64,000 bases of DNA from Dyadobacter psychrotolerans (GTDB lineage Bacteria > Bacteroidota > Bacteroidia > Cytophagales > Spirosomataceae): NCBI RefSeq assembly GCF_004349265.1, contig NZ_SMFL01000010.1:214562-278561 (forward strand), read 5' to 3'. Shown one piece after another: positions 18,501 through 26,065 of this stretch. A program made the translations under genes and the position numbers. The notes under the pieces were generated by a model that saw only the letters and a list, made by a program, of their open reading frames with translations, was not told the DNA's origin and made no database searches. The stretch's first letter is position 1. The number at the start of each line of letters is the position of its first letter.

Positions 18501-19037
18501 ACTGCCGGTCTGGACAAACAGGAGTTCATTGATCTGATTGGATTTCTTTCCAGAATGGGAGAATCGGGAAAATTCCGGGTGCCTACAACCCGTTTTGTAC
18601 GCAGATGGAGCACGGTAACGCCTAATAGCCAGCTAGCAAAAAGAATTCTGGCAGAAGGCCCGGGTTATATTCTGAAAGACAACGCAAAAGTATCCTTCGA
18701 ACCGCTTTACAGCAAAGTTGCCGGCGACCTGCCTTTGAACGAATTACCAGTGGTGGAAGCCAGCGCAGGCAAACGTTACAGCTTTATTCGGTTTGAAATT
18801 GAAGTAATGAACAAGGGAATTGTAAATCTGGGCTTTAATACAACCACCGGTATCACAGCCTGGGTTGGCGGAAAACCGGTGAAACTGTCCGGCTCCGGCC
18901 TGACTGCCGACCTTTCACCGGGCATTCAATCCATTACGCTTGCTGTGGACCGCGGCACATTTAAAGAAGGGAACCTTCATATCCAGTTGGTTGAAGGAGA
19001 CGGTGGTGCACAAACGAGGCTTGTTATGGGAAGGTGA
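15564..19037 (+). CDS. PVC-type membrane-bound dehydrogenase with HEAT-like repeats and a CxxCH haem domain
   Basis: 1157 residues, exported (hydrophobic N-terminus LPMILLMTSS). Order: beta-propeller dehydrogenase-like domain about 45-385, with two calcium-loop-like DTDGDGKADK motifs; alpha-helical HEAT-like repeats about 400-860; a c-type cytochrome domain with Cys878-Thr-Thr-Cys881-His882 and a probable axial Met975 in LMPPGL; then a beta-rich C-terminal domain. This is the architecture first noted in Planctomycetes/Verrucomicrobia and common in Cytophagales, where it is believed to oxidise sugars or sugar-like compounds in the periplasm and pass electrons to a cytochrome chain. Flanking SGNH and ThuA-like genes support a carbohydrate role. 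Five heptamer repeats sit directly before the ATG. Confidence 0.9.
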   Translation: MKAFKNIKLFYGAAILPMILLMTSSVNQESRKENPDPDVQKELASFKVAEGFEVTLWAAEPLVAKPIQMNWDADGRLWVVSSTAYPHLKTGEVANDKIFVIEDTDGDGKADKTTIFAEGLMTPTGILPGDGGVYVANSTEILHFADTDGDGKADKKRRILNGFGTGDAHHLIHTFRWGPEGDLYFNQSIYIYSHVETPFGTKRLEGGGVWQLNPKTLELDVYAKGGINFWGLQFDKWGQSFLTDGAGGEGINYAFPGATFVTAPGAERLVRGLNPGQPKHSGLDVISGRHLPDAWQGRMIANDFRANRINSFKLTEQGSGYASKQMEDLMWTDNVAFRPVDINVGPDGAIYVADWYNPIIQHGEVDFFDPRRDQEHGRIWKITAKNRPLVKTPKLSEAPVKELLDALKVPEDLTRLNARQTLKERGAKEVIPALQSWVGSLDKKNADYEHNLLEALWVYQALDVVNQPLLESLLNAESHQARAAALRALELWSNKVSNVPALLAKAVNDKHAQVRLEAVIALRKTPTAEAARTALTAVEFQMDEFLDFALWQTTRQLEPLWMAKLKTQPDFFGNAKKTVFALKSSINPDAVTQLVQLYQKGQVPEEYQKDVLSAIAKSGKPADLNVLFEMAVTDNNKNTAAQLSALEDAARQKALKPDGDLKRIANFAENDDEAVAMSAIRLIGLWKLDELNGQLVTLTQKGDKNIKKTALGAIAALDKEKAQKQLIEMAGAKNPAELRILATAQLATLNATEAARIGTDLMRTLPAQTDLTDLYLAFLANKPGTNALAAAITEKKIPEATAKTARQLMQSRIPFNRQKAEEVVALKKALETSGGTLPAEKMPQELNDPAIASLAKEVKNSADPEKGEQIFRRSAVSCTTCHAIGGAGGLIGPDLSSLGTSSPVETIIRSVIYPNLSIKEGYDMKRVVKKDGSEMMGYLVSDGSADIVMRDVTGKEVSISKSQVQLMEKVPGSLMPPGLTAGLDKQEFIDLIGFLSRMGESGKFRVPTTRFVRRWSTVTPNSQLAKRILAEGPGYILKDNAKVSFEPLYSKVAGDLPLNELPVVEASAGKRYSFIRFEIEVMNKGIVNLGFNTTTGITAWVGGKPVKLSGSGLTADLSPGIQSITLAVDRGTFKEGNLHIQLVEGDGGAQTRLVMGR

Positions 19038-19062
19038 TTTTTTGGTTATAAATTATAGAAAG

Positions 19063-19099
19063 AAGAGGTTCGCACGATGTACGAACCTCTTTTGATTTT
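19063..19099 (+). terminator. Rho-independent terminator after the dehydrogenase
   Basis: Perfect arms AAGAGGTTCG (19063-19072) and CGAACCTCTT (19082-19091), followed by TTTTGATTTT. Confidence 0.85.
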
Positions 19100-19160
19100 A
19101 AAGGAGCAAATCTTATTGCTTAGAAGCTGAATTTGAAACCTCATTGCTACCTCCAAAATT

Positions 19161-19188
19161 ATTCGTGTAAATTCGTGCTATCCGTGGC
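19161..19188. repeat. ATTCGTG/ATCCGTGGC intergenic repeat, copy 1
   Basis: ATTCGTGTAAATTCGTG then CTATCCGTGGC. It matches copy 2 at 19249 apart from one inserted base. Both lie in the 343-base gap before the ThuA gene. Confidence 0.75.
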
Positions 19189-19248
19189 TAAAAATTTTAT
19201 ACCATAATACAGCCCGCTTTTCCAGCCTCATAACTATTCCATAAAACT

Positions 19249-19275
19249 ATTCGTGTAAATTCGTGTATCCGTGGC
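19249..19275. repeat. ATTCGTG/ATCCGTGGC intergenic repeat, copy 2
   Basis: ATTCGTGTAAATTCGTG then TATCCGTGGC; start-to-start distance from copy 1 is 88 bp. Both copies have the same orientation. Confidence 0.75.
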
Positions 19276-19380
19276 AATAACCATAAAGTATATCGCCACA
19301 CACAATTGCCTTTTCACCAATATCAAAATGGTGGCACGGAAGCGATCAAAATTTCAAAACAACCCCGAATCCAAAACGAC

Positions 19381-20127
19381 ATGTCAAAGAAATTACCAAT
19401 CCTGCTTTTTTTTATCCTGAGTACAGTTTCGGCTTACGCACAGCAGTTTAAAGCCTTGCTGTTTACAAAAACGGCCGGTTTCCACCACGAATCGATCCAT
19501 GAAGGCGTCGCCGGCATACGAAACCTGGCTGCAAGGCACAGTTTCCGTGTAGACTGGCAGGAAAACGCCTCTGTTTTTAACGAAGGACAGCTAAAAAATT
19601 ATGACGTTGTTATCTTCCTGAATACGACCGGTGATGTCCTGAATGCTGAACAGCAGGCTGCTTTTGAAAAATACATACAAAGCGGCAAAGGCTGGGTAGG
19701 CGTCCACGCCGCCGCAGATACGGAGTACGACTGGCCCTGGTACACCAAGATGGTAGGTATGATGTTCAACATCCATCCGGCTCAGCAAACTGCCTACATC
19801 GATGTAGTGGACAGCAATTTCCCCGGCCTGGAACGTTTCCCGAAACGTATGTTGTGGACCGACGAATGGTATGAATACCAAAAGCCCTACAAGTCCAACG
19901 ACCTGAAATTCCTGCTTAACCTGGACGAAAAAACCTACAACCCAAAAACCAACAAAGGTCCCGGCATGGGCGACCAGCATCCGATTGCCTGGTACCACAA
20001 CTACGACGGCGGCAGGGCGTTTTATACCGGCCTGGGACACATCGGCCTCGTTTACTCCGACCAGACTTTCCTGGATCATTTGTACGGCGGGATCTATTGG
20101 GCTGCTACCGGGAAGGCAGTAAAATAA
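19381..20127 (+). CDS. ThuA-like domain protein, secreted
   Basis: 248 residues from the ATG at 19381, which opens a clean signal peptide (MSKKLPILLFFILSTVSAYA); the longer in-frame extension back to 19306 is unlikely. The ThuA-like (class I amidotransferase-like) fold is shown by LLFTKTAGFHHESIH, FLNTTGDVLN, GWVGVHAAADTEYDWPWY and HPIAWYHNYDGGRAFYTGLGH. ThuA-like proteins are linked to trehalose and other sugar use; their reaction is poorly defined. Such genes commonly sit beside, or are fused to, the PVC-type dehydrogenase encoded upstream, so a joint role in sugar breakdown in the periplasm is likely. It has its own terminator downstream and another separates it from the dehydrogenase. Confidence 0.87.
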   Translation: MSKKLPILLFFILSTVSAYAQQFKALLFTKTAGFHHESIHEGVAGIRNLAARHSFRVDWQENASVFNEGQLKNYDVVIFLNTTGDVLNAEQQAAFEKYIQSGKGWVGVHAAADTEYDWPWYTKMVGMMFNIHPAQQTAYIDVVDSNFPGLERFPKRMLWTDEWYEYQKPYKSNDLKFLLNLDEKTYNPKTNKGPGMGDQHPIAWYHNYDGGRAFYTGLGHIGLVYSDQTFLDHLYGGIYWAATGKAVK

Positions 20128-20149
20128 AGTGAACATTCGCTTACAAATC

Positions 20150-20195
20150 AGATAACCTGTGCATTCTAAGCAAGCAAATCACAGGTTATCTTTTA
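20150..20195 (+). terminator. Rho-independent terminator after the ThuA gene
   Basis: Perfect 12-base arms AGATAACCTGTG (20150-20161) and CACAGGTTATCT (20180-20191), 18-base loop, then TTTTAAG. The stem lies over a possible GTG start at 20159, arguing against that longer start for the next gene. Confidence 0.75.
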
Positions 20196-20206
20196 AGTCT
20201 TTAACG

Positions 20207-20485
20207 ATGAACACCACAACCCAAACCAACCAGAAGTGGATTTTCATATTCTTCTTTCTGAATTCCAGTATTTTACAATACGGTGCTAATGTATTAACAG
20301 ACTATTACAAAATCGACAGACCAGAGTTAAGTCATTATTTTCTTACAGGCCTTATCACAGCAATTTTAGCCGCAGCAATTGAATATATTACCCGAAAGAG
20401 GTCTGTCCGATTCAGATGGTTAGTAGTTGCGGCTATACTGGTGTTTACCACAATAGTCGTAATATTAAAGCACCGATTGGGCTAG
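20207..20485 (+). CDS. Small membrane protein, unknown
   Basis: 92 residues from the ATG at 20207. Three hydrophobic segments are predicted by eye (about 11-30, 43-60 and 70-87) with a basic loop TRKRSVRF before the last, placing it in the inner membrane. No family was recognised. It is 43 bases ahead of the DUF1304 gene and may be co-transcribed with it. Confidence 0.65.
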   Translation: MNTTTQTNQKWIFIFFFLNSSILQYGANVLTDYYKIDRPELSHYFLTGLITAILAAAIEYITRKRSVRFRWLVVAAILVFTTIVVILKHRLG

Positions 20486-20528
20486 CTGTTTCAATACATT
20501 TAATCAATAAAAGTTAAATTCCTGCACA

Positions 20529-20894
20529 ATGGAAATCCTTGGAAAAATTCTCGTTGGCCTGGTGGCAGCGGAGCATTTGTATATCATGTACATGGAAATG
20601 TTTGCCTGGGAAACTCTGGGTAAAAAAACTTTCAAAGGCTCGCTGGCGCCTGAGCTTTTTAAACCTACCAAAACCCTGGCTGCTAATCAGGGGCTTTACA
20701 ATGGTTTTTTAGCGGCAGGACTGATCTGGTCTTTATTCATCGAAGATCACCACTGGTCTTTTTACGTTGCCATTTTCTTTCTTACCTGTATTATCGTCGC
20801 CGGTTTATACGGTGCCGTTACAGCCAGTAAAAAGATTTTTTATGTGCAGGCTTTACCGGCTATTGTAGCGCTGGTTGTATTGCACCTGAAGTAA
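20529..20894 (+). CDS. DUF1304 family membrane protein
   Basis: 121 residues with four hydrophobic helices. The opening VAAEHLYIMYMEMFAWET and the central TLAANQGLYNGFLAAGLIW are characteristic of DUF1304, a family of small inner-membrane proteins of unknown role. The length is normal. Just downstream begins a truncated Rhs fragment, so this gene marks the edge of the accessory patch. Confidence 0.88.
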   Translation: MEILGKILVGLVAAEHLYIMYMEMFAWETLGKKTFKGSLAPELFKPTKTLAANQGLYNGFLAAGLIWSLFIEDHHWSFYVAIFFLTCIIVAGLYGAVTASKKIFYVQALPAIVALVVLHLK

Positions 20895-20980
20895 ATATTG
20901 TTATTTCATTAGCTTATCAATCACGATCTTTCTGGCTTAAGAAAGAATATAAAGTGCATATTCAAAGACGATTAACGTAA

Positions 20981-22451
20981 CATTATTTCCTGCTTCCGTT
21001 CTATGGAGCCGATTACGAAAGAATAAAAGGCGTTTTAAAGCAGAGCGGAACAGTCATCAATACCCGGTTATATTTCGCCGGAGGTTTTGAAAAAGACGTT
21101 ATTACAGCAGGTGCAACGCGTTATATGCAATACATTTCGTCTCCTGCAGGTTTAGTGGCTATTGTGGAGAGTCAGGGAAGCAGTCATACCTTTCATTTAT
21201 ACCTATACCGATCATTTGGGGTCGATAGTAACAGTAACTAACAGCTCGGCCGCAATAGAAGCACAGCAAAGTTTTGATGCCTGGGGCCGGAGAAGGATTT
21301 TTGATACCTGGGCAATATTTGGGCCGACGGAAACAGTGCCTAATATTCCAGTTTGGTTGTATCGGGGCTATACAGGGCATGAACATCTGGACCGGTTCGG
21401 GTTGATTAACATGAATGGCCGGTTGTATGATCCTGTGCTTGGCAGGATGCTTTCTCCGGATAACTACATCTCAGATGCAGGATTTAGCCAGGATTATAAC
21501 CGATATTCCTACGCACGCAATAATCCACTTCTTTATACGGATCCGGATGGAAATATGCCGTGGATTACAATGGCCATAGGGGCGGCTATAGGCGGGGTGA
21601 TTAATGGGTATACATATGCCATACAAGGAAAAGGCTTTTTTAACGGATTTTGGCGAGGAGCTATTACTGGAGCAATTGCAGGACTCACAGGGTACTACGC
21701 TCCAATAGGAGCAATTCCTGGATTGGCGTATGGGGCGGCATCAGGAGCTGTGACCGGAGGGGTAGGTGCCGCTTTAAATGGAAATAATATTTGGAAAGGC
21801 GTGGCGATGGGAGCTGCACTTGGAGGAATAAGTGGAGGAATATCAGGAGGGATTGAAGCCCATAAATTGGGAGCAAACTGGTTGACTGGGGCTAGACCTG
21901 ATCACTACAGTCTGGCATCAGATGCTTTAGTGTCAGGCGGAACTCCTGCTACCTATTCTGATGAGTATCTTTACAAATTGAAAAATGAAACTTGGGAGGA
22001 AATAGGGCCAGGTGGAAGAATGACCATGGATCCTGCAAAAATAGACCGTGGGTATACAATGGGTACGGATGGTGTAATAACCACACCGGATAAAATACGT
22101 GCCCTTGCTTATACAAAGTCAACTCCATGGAAGCATGGGTACTCGTCAAAAATCTTCTTTGGGAAGGCTGCTTTTTCTTCAAGAGAACAGTTGGCTTCAA
22201 CAATGGCACACGAATTTGGACATGTTACCTTCGCAAATTCGGTATTGTATAATATGTCTAAATGGGAATTAACTAACTCCATAGCGGATAACGAGGGGCA
22301 TTTGGCAATTTATCAAATGCAGAATAGACTGATAGAAATCAACGGTTGGCAAAAAATTGGTTCTCCTTATCCACTTGGTCGCGAGCCGGTTAATATGGAA
22401 CTATACAAACTGATAAAACATTTAGCCAGACCTGTTACCTTCCCCAGATAA
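20981..22451 (+). pseudogene. Rhs-family C-terminal tip, 5'-truncated and frameshifted, with HEFGH toxin-like domain
   Basis: Two frames make one Rhs product. From about 20981 (just after a stop, no start codon) a frame reads YGADYERIKGVLKQSG ... YISSPAGLVAIVESQGSS; near 21196-21198 it must shift to continue as YTYTDHLGSIVTVTNSS. One extra T in the CATTTAT run explains the break. The second frame carries the Rhs core signature (GRLYDPVLGRMLSPDNYI ... NPLLYTDPDGN), a Gly/Ala-rich glycine-zipper stretch at about 21570-21870, and a C-terminal domain with HEFGH (22209-22223), a zinc-metallopeptidase-type motif. The N-terminal bulk of an Rhs protein is absent, as in displaced 'orphan tip' modules of polymorphic toxins. 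Toxin function is inference. The next gene overlaps its stop by one base. Confidence 0.8.
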
Positions 22452-23143
22452 TGAAAGCCAATAAGCTAATTCCCTCGATCCTTTTTTTAGTTATATTTTT
22501 TGAATCATGCTATCATGAGGGAAAAATAGATGTTTCTTTCGCTTTAGTTAAACTTAGTAAAATGGGTAATAAGAAGGCCATACGTGTTTCAATAAAAAAC
22601 AACTCAGATAAAAATGTTTTTATTCTTTCAACATATCTTGTGAATAAAGTCGACTCCGCCCACCCTTGCAGAAACGATATTTTGGGAGAATACTCAAAAA
22701 TTAGTTCTCATACAGGAGACGATTGTACGATGAATACGGGAACTTTACTGTTTGAATATTTACAAACGATACCGTTTACACGGGCAGACCATGCTGGGCT
22801 TAAAAAAACTCTTTCCTCTGGTTCAGGAAAGGATGAGTTTGATTTCAGCACATGGTTTTTCTACTTGATTCCGGGTTATCATCTAACGAGGCCCGCGCCG
22901 TCCTTTATTTTCATTGAGGCGAAAAAAACGACATATGTTTATTTTACCATCGACGAAGAGCTTAATGATTTAGATAAAGGTGTTTACAAATTGGAATGGT
23001 ATTCTAAAGAGAGATTACAGCATGTTATTTCACCAGGCCAAGGAAAAACGTCGTTTAAAAAAACGATCGAGGGGGAAACTATAAATGGATATGAATTTTA
23101 TGATGGTGATTTCGTCGTTCATCCGTTGCAAATTAGACTTTGA
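22451..23143 (+). CDS. Lipoprotein overlapping the Rhs tip; candidate immunity protein
   Basis: 230 residues with a lipoprotein signal ending in ESC (Cys20). The mature part looks like a beta-sandwich (RVSIKNNSDKNVFILSTYLV resembles an Ig-like start) with no recognised family. Its ATG overlaps the stop of the Rhs tip (TAATG), so translation is coupled. In polymorphic toxin systems the gene directly after the toxin tip usually encodes immunity; a lipoprotein would protect the periplasm against a metallopeptidase-like tip. This role is inference from position only. Confidence 0.7.
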   Translation: MKANKLIPSILFLVIFFESCYHEGKIDVSFALVKLSKMGNKKAIRVSIKNNSDKNVFILSTYLVNKVDSAHPCRNDILGEYSKISSHTGDDCTMNTGTLLFEYLQTIPFTRADHAGLKKTLSSGSGKDEFDFSTWFFYLIPGYHLTRPAPSFIFIEAKKTTYVYFTIDEELNDLDKGVYKLEWYSKERLQHVISPGQGKTSFKKTIEGETINGYEFYDGDFVVHPLQIRL

Positions 23144-23146
23144 ATT

Positions 23147-23353
23147 ATGCAATGTTTCATCAAGATAAAGCATGATTTGCTTTGGTTGCAATTAAAACCG
23201 GAAGCGATGACTTTACAAGACTTTGGCCATCAAGCAATCCAGACCATGACTAAATATTTGGGTGCATTTCAACTCTCCGCACCTAAAAAAAACGGCAGAA
23301 TTTTCTTCTGCGACTTTGAGACGGCGGAGCTAATATGGAGTAAAATCTGGTAA
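23147..23353 (+). CDS. Doubtful small ORF
   Basis: 68 codons starting three bases after the preceding stop. The product (basic, Trp-rich, no signal peptide) resembles nothing I recognise. An imperfect GCAGAA/TTCTGC hairpin lies inside it at about 23293-23310, and a GGAGC/GCTCC hairpin follows at about 23368-23383. It may be non-coding spacer. Confidence 0.25.
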   Translation: MQCFIKIKHDLLWLQLKPEAMTLQDFGHQAIQTMTKYLGAFQLSAPKKNGRIFFCDFETAELIWSKIW

Positions 23354-23443
23354 CCATAGTCCTGGAAGGAGCCGATTGCTCCGGGTTAATCAGGCATGTG
23401 GCGAACAAAATTTGGTCATTTTCTTCTCAAGCGAAGTTTTGAA

Positions 23444-23989
23444 ATGCACCCTCTGTTAATAGTATTTATTGTCTGTACCGCTCAAATATGCTCATCTCAG
23501 GATGATGCAAAACCCCTTTCTGATACTTACAAATCATGTTGTGGTATTGAGCCAGTTACGTTTAATGTAGGTAAAGCAAATGTGTATGTTCCAAATGTTT
23601 TTACGCCAAACGGTGATGGAATAAATGATTTGTTTTTACCAACAATAAATTCGGAGGTAAAGGCATTGATAAATTTTACGATAATAAACGTAGCTGGTGA
23701 TACCGTGCTGTTCAACAGAAGAGATGTAATTCTAACGGATCCAAAGAGTTTTGCATGGGATGGCAAACGTTATGATGGTAAACAGCATGTGGGTCCGTTC
23801 AAATATGGAATGGCGGTTTATAATAAAAATAATGAGCTTGGAATTGTTGAAGGAAAGGGATGCGTAATTCCCTGCACACCTGAAATGGCTGTTTTTAGAT
23901 CCAAGGAAGGTTGCTTTTATCCTATTCAGGCCGGAAAAGAAGGAACGTTGGACAAATCAATTAACACCGCAGAAAAAGGTTGTTTTTAA
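23444..23989 (+). CDS. Secreted protein with a gliding-motility-associated (CHU_C-like) domain
   Basis: 181 residues from the ATG at 23444, which gives a signal peptide (MHPLLIVFIVCTAQICSSQ); the longer in-frame start at 23396 would bury it. Residues 47-64 (NVYVPNVFTPNGDGINDLF) are the hallmark of the CHU_C or gliding-motility C-terminal domain that guides substrates of the type IX secretion system. Here that domain follows the signal almost directly, so the protein is little more than the domain plus a Cys-rich tail of about 45 residues (CVIPC, EGCFY, KGCF). It sits in the Rhs patch, and may be a surface-exposed or secreted partner. Confidence 0.75.
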   Translation: MHPLLIVFIVCTAQICSSQDDAKPLSDTYKSCCGIEPVTFNVGKANVYVPNVFTPNGDGINDLFLPTINSEVKALINFTIINVAGDTVLFNRRDVILTDPKSFAWDGKRYDGKQHVGPFKYGMAVYNKNNELGIVEGKGCVIPCTPEMAVFRSKEGCFYPIQAGKEGTLDKSINTAEKGCF

Positions 23990-24010
23990 CAAATTTTTAC
24001 CTTAACCCTC

Positions 24011-25122
24011 ATGAAAAGTATCTATCTTTTTGTTTTTCTTTTAATCACCTGCCAATATTCATTTGCGCAGGTAACCTATGAATACGACGCTGCCGGCAAC
24101 CGAGTAAAACGCACGTCTTCTCCTGCTCAGCCAGGCTGTAACTTTACTGTATCGGCCTCAAACACAAATAGCAACCCGCCAACGGGTGCAGGTTTGACTT
24201 TGAATGCGGGATGCAGTGGATCAGACTGCAGCGGTGTGAGCTATTCGTGGAGCGGCAACGGTGTGAGCGGGACTTCGTCCTCGTTGAATATTACGGCCCC
24301 AGGCACGGCAGGAACCTATACATATACGGTTATAGCCAGTAAATCCGGCTGTTCATCTCAAACGTCAACTACCACGATTACGGTTGGAGGAACTGTCACA
24401 GCCTGTGCTGTCAACAAGGTTAAGATTAAATTTAGAACCCAGAACGATTGCTGCATGGACCGTTTGATCGGTGCCAAGATCCAGGCTCCAATAATGGCGG
24501 AAGCAGCTGGTCGGACATATATACATTTACCCTGGCAGGTACCGGCGCTTTTGAAAGTATCTCGTTTTCTAATTCGATGGTTTATAGCTCTTTAAGGTTT
24601 CAGGCCAGTCCGACCGGCTGGGGCGAAGTAAGAGAGCTTGAATTTTATAACGGAGATACGAAATTGACTGGAACAGGTGTCGGGTCTCCATCAAATAATT
24701 CCAGTGATACATATGCGGCGGCCTTTGATGGGAATGAAGGCACAGAATGGAATGGCCCAACGATGGGAACGGTTAATTTTGTCGGGCTGCAAAACGTAAC
24801 TTGTAACAATTCGTTGAGGGTCGCGGCTTTCGAAATTATAACTCAGGACCAGAAGTCTTCCGAATCCACTGATATTGGAATTAACATATATCCTAATCCC
24901 AACGCAGGCAAATTCGATGTTAGCTTCTATCTGGCTAAAAGTGCAAAAGCAGAAATTTCCATAGTTGATGTAAAAGGTAGAAATTGGTACTCCAAAAAAT
25001 TAGTTGGTATCGGAAACCATAAAGAGCAAATCATTCTTTCTGACAATGCCTCTGGTGTATACCTTGTGGTGCTTCGTAAAGAAGATGGTATTGAAGTGAA
25101 AAAGACTGTTGTTATAAAGTAA
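24011..25122 (+). pseudogene. T9SS-sorted secreted protein with a YD-repeat start, split by a one-base frameshift
   Basis: Frame 1 starts at 24011 with a signal peptide (MKSIYLFVFLLITCQYSFAQ), then VTYEYDAAGNRVKRTSS, a single Rhs/YD-like repeat, a PKD/Ig-like Ser-Gly-rich domain and the start of a discoidin-like domain (NDCCMDRLIGAKIQ). At 24484-24485 one G appears missing: the other frame continues directly as GSNNGGSSWSDIYTFTLAG and runs to 25122, ending in a type A T9SS sorting domain (NIYPNPNAGKFDVSF ... KKTVVIK). Restoring one G gives a protein of about 370 residues. This is either a real inactivating mutation or a sequencing/assembly error. Confidence 0.82.
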
Positions 25123-25387
25123 ACGATCTAGCCCTGTGGGTTCATTCTACGGGGATAGATTTTTTAAAAGATGAAAGACGATTTCGATAAGTTAACAAAA
25201 CACGTTTTGCTGATATTGCCTGAATGACGCTTGTATTCATACAGGATCAGCCGGTTATAATAATTCCGGCGGCTCGATAATAAGTCGGAGGCGATTGGTA
25301 TGGGCCTCGGAAAACGAAGGCAAATGGGCGCTACAAACGATCCGATAAATTTTTTATTTAACACCAGCTCAGCAGCTACCTTGTGCA
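25123..25387. other. Intergenic stretch without a supported gene
   Basis: Short open frames on both strands (for example minus 25164-25388) show no recognisable product. The stretch has no terminator-like hairpin. It may hold decayed coding sequence, but I cannot identify a source. Confidence 0.4.
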
Positions 25388-25819
25388 ATGGATACTAGAC
25401 TAATAGTACTTACTGCGATCCTGTTTATGATAGTTGGTTGTAAAGACCGGGACATCCGCGAGTCATATTTGATCACGGATTTATCAAACCCAACCACGCT
25501 GACTTTTAAACTCAAAAGCAGCAACGGCAATGCAGGATACAGAATTAAGGGCAGAATGAATGGAACACTGGGTTATTCTGAGGGACTTTTTTTTGAAGGT
25601 CGAAAATTCCCTTCATTTAACACAGCGAATAATTTAGATAGTCTGGCTGCACCAGTTTTACGGGATTACGTTCGGGTGTCATTAGATTCTATTACTGCGG
25701 AGAGCAATTTAAGCATCGGGCAGAGTGGCCTTATTTATGGGTTACATTTCATCCCTGGTACGGCAACCAAAGGCAAGATCGAAGTTGAGTTTTGGGAACG
25801 TCCAACCGGATTTTATTAA
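25388..25819 (+). CDS. Small lipoprotein, unknown
   Basis: 143 residues with a lipoprotein signal ending in VGC (Cys18). The mature domain of about 125 residues is beta-rich (LTFKLKSSNGNAGYRIKGRM) and ends in a Trp/Arg-containing strand. No family was recognised. It is the last gene of the accessory patch and is followed by a strong hairpin. Confidence 0.7.
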   Translation: MDTRLIVLTAILFMIVGCKDRDIRESYLITDLSNPTTLTFKLKSSNGNAGYRIKGRMNGTLGYSEGLFFEGRKFPSFNTANNLDSLAAPVLRDYVRVSLDSITAESNLSIGQSGLIYGLHFIPGTATKGKIEVEFWERPTGFY

Positions 25820-25847
25820 GCACTTAGATTCTACGGAGTTAATGAAA

Positions 25848-25892
25848 GGCGAAAACCATCCCAAACAGCAGTGCTTGGGATGGTTTTTCGCC
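25848..25892. terminator. Long near-perfect inverted repeat, probable terminator
   Basis: A 17-base left arm (25848-25864, GGCGAAAACCATCCCAA) pairs with 25875-25892 apart from one extra T. The loop is ten bases. It closes the accessory patch 28 bases after the lipoprotein stop and could end transcription from both sides. Confidence 0.75.
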
Positions 25893-26065
25893 TCTTTCCT
25901 TATCGTAACCTTCCCTAAGATGGAGAAAGTAATGCCAGCTGCGGCCTATAACAGATCTAAAATACTTAAAATAAGCACGTTAATCCAAGCTCCTCTTTAA
26001 TGAAATGTCGCCATTAATCGGATTTTTAAGGTTGGCCTATCGGAACAGACGACCTTTCAAATTCT

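Noticed and set aside
19306..19380. Longer start for the ThuA-like protein
   Set aside because: It would bury the signal peptide that begins at 19381.
19591..20136. 181-codon minus-strand frame opposite the ThuA-like gene
   Set aside because: Antisense shadow over conserved ThuA motifs.
23340..23400. Possible tRNA or small RNA after the doubtful ORF
   Set aside because: Only a short GGAGC/GCTCC stem was found; no cloverleaf can be drawn.
25164..25388. Minus-strand 74-codon frame before the small lipoprotein
   Set aside because: No start context, no homology recognised, and it ends exactly against the next gene; kept only as an unassigned intergenic stretch.
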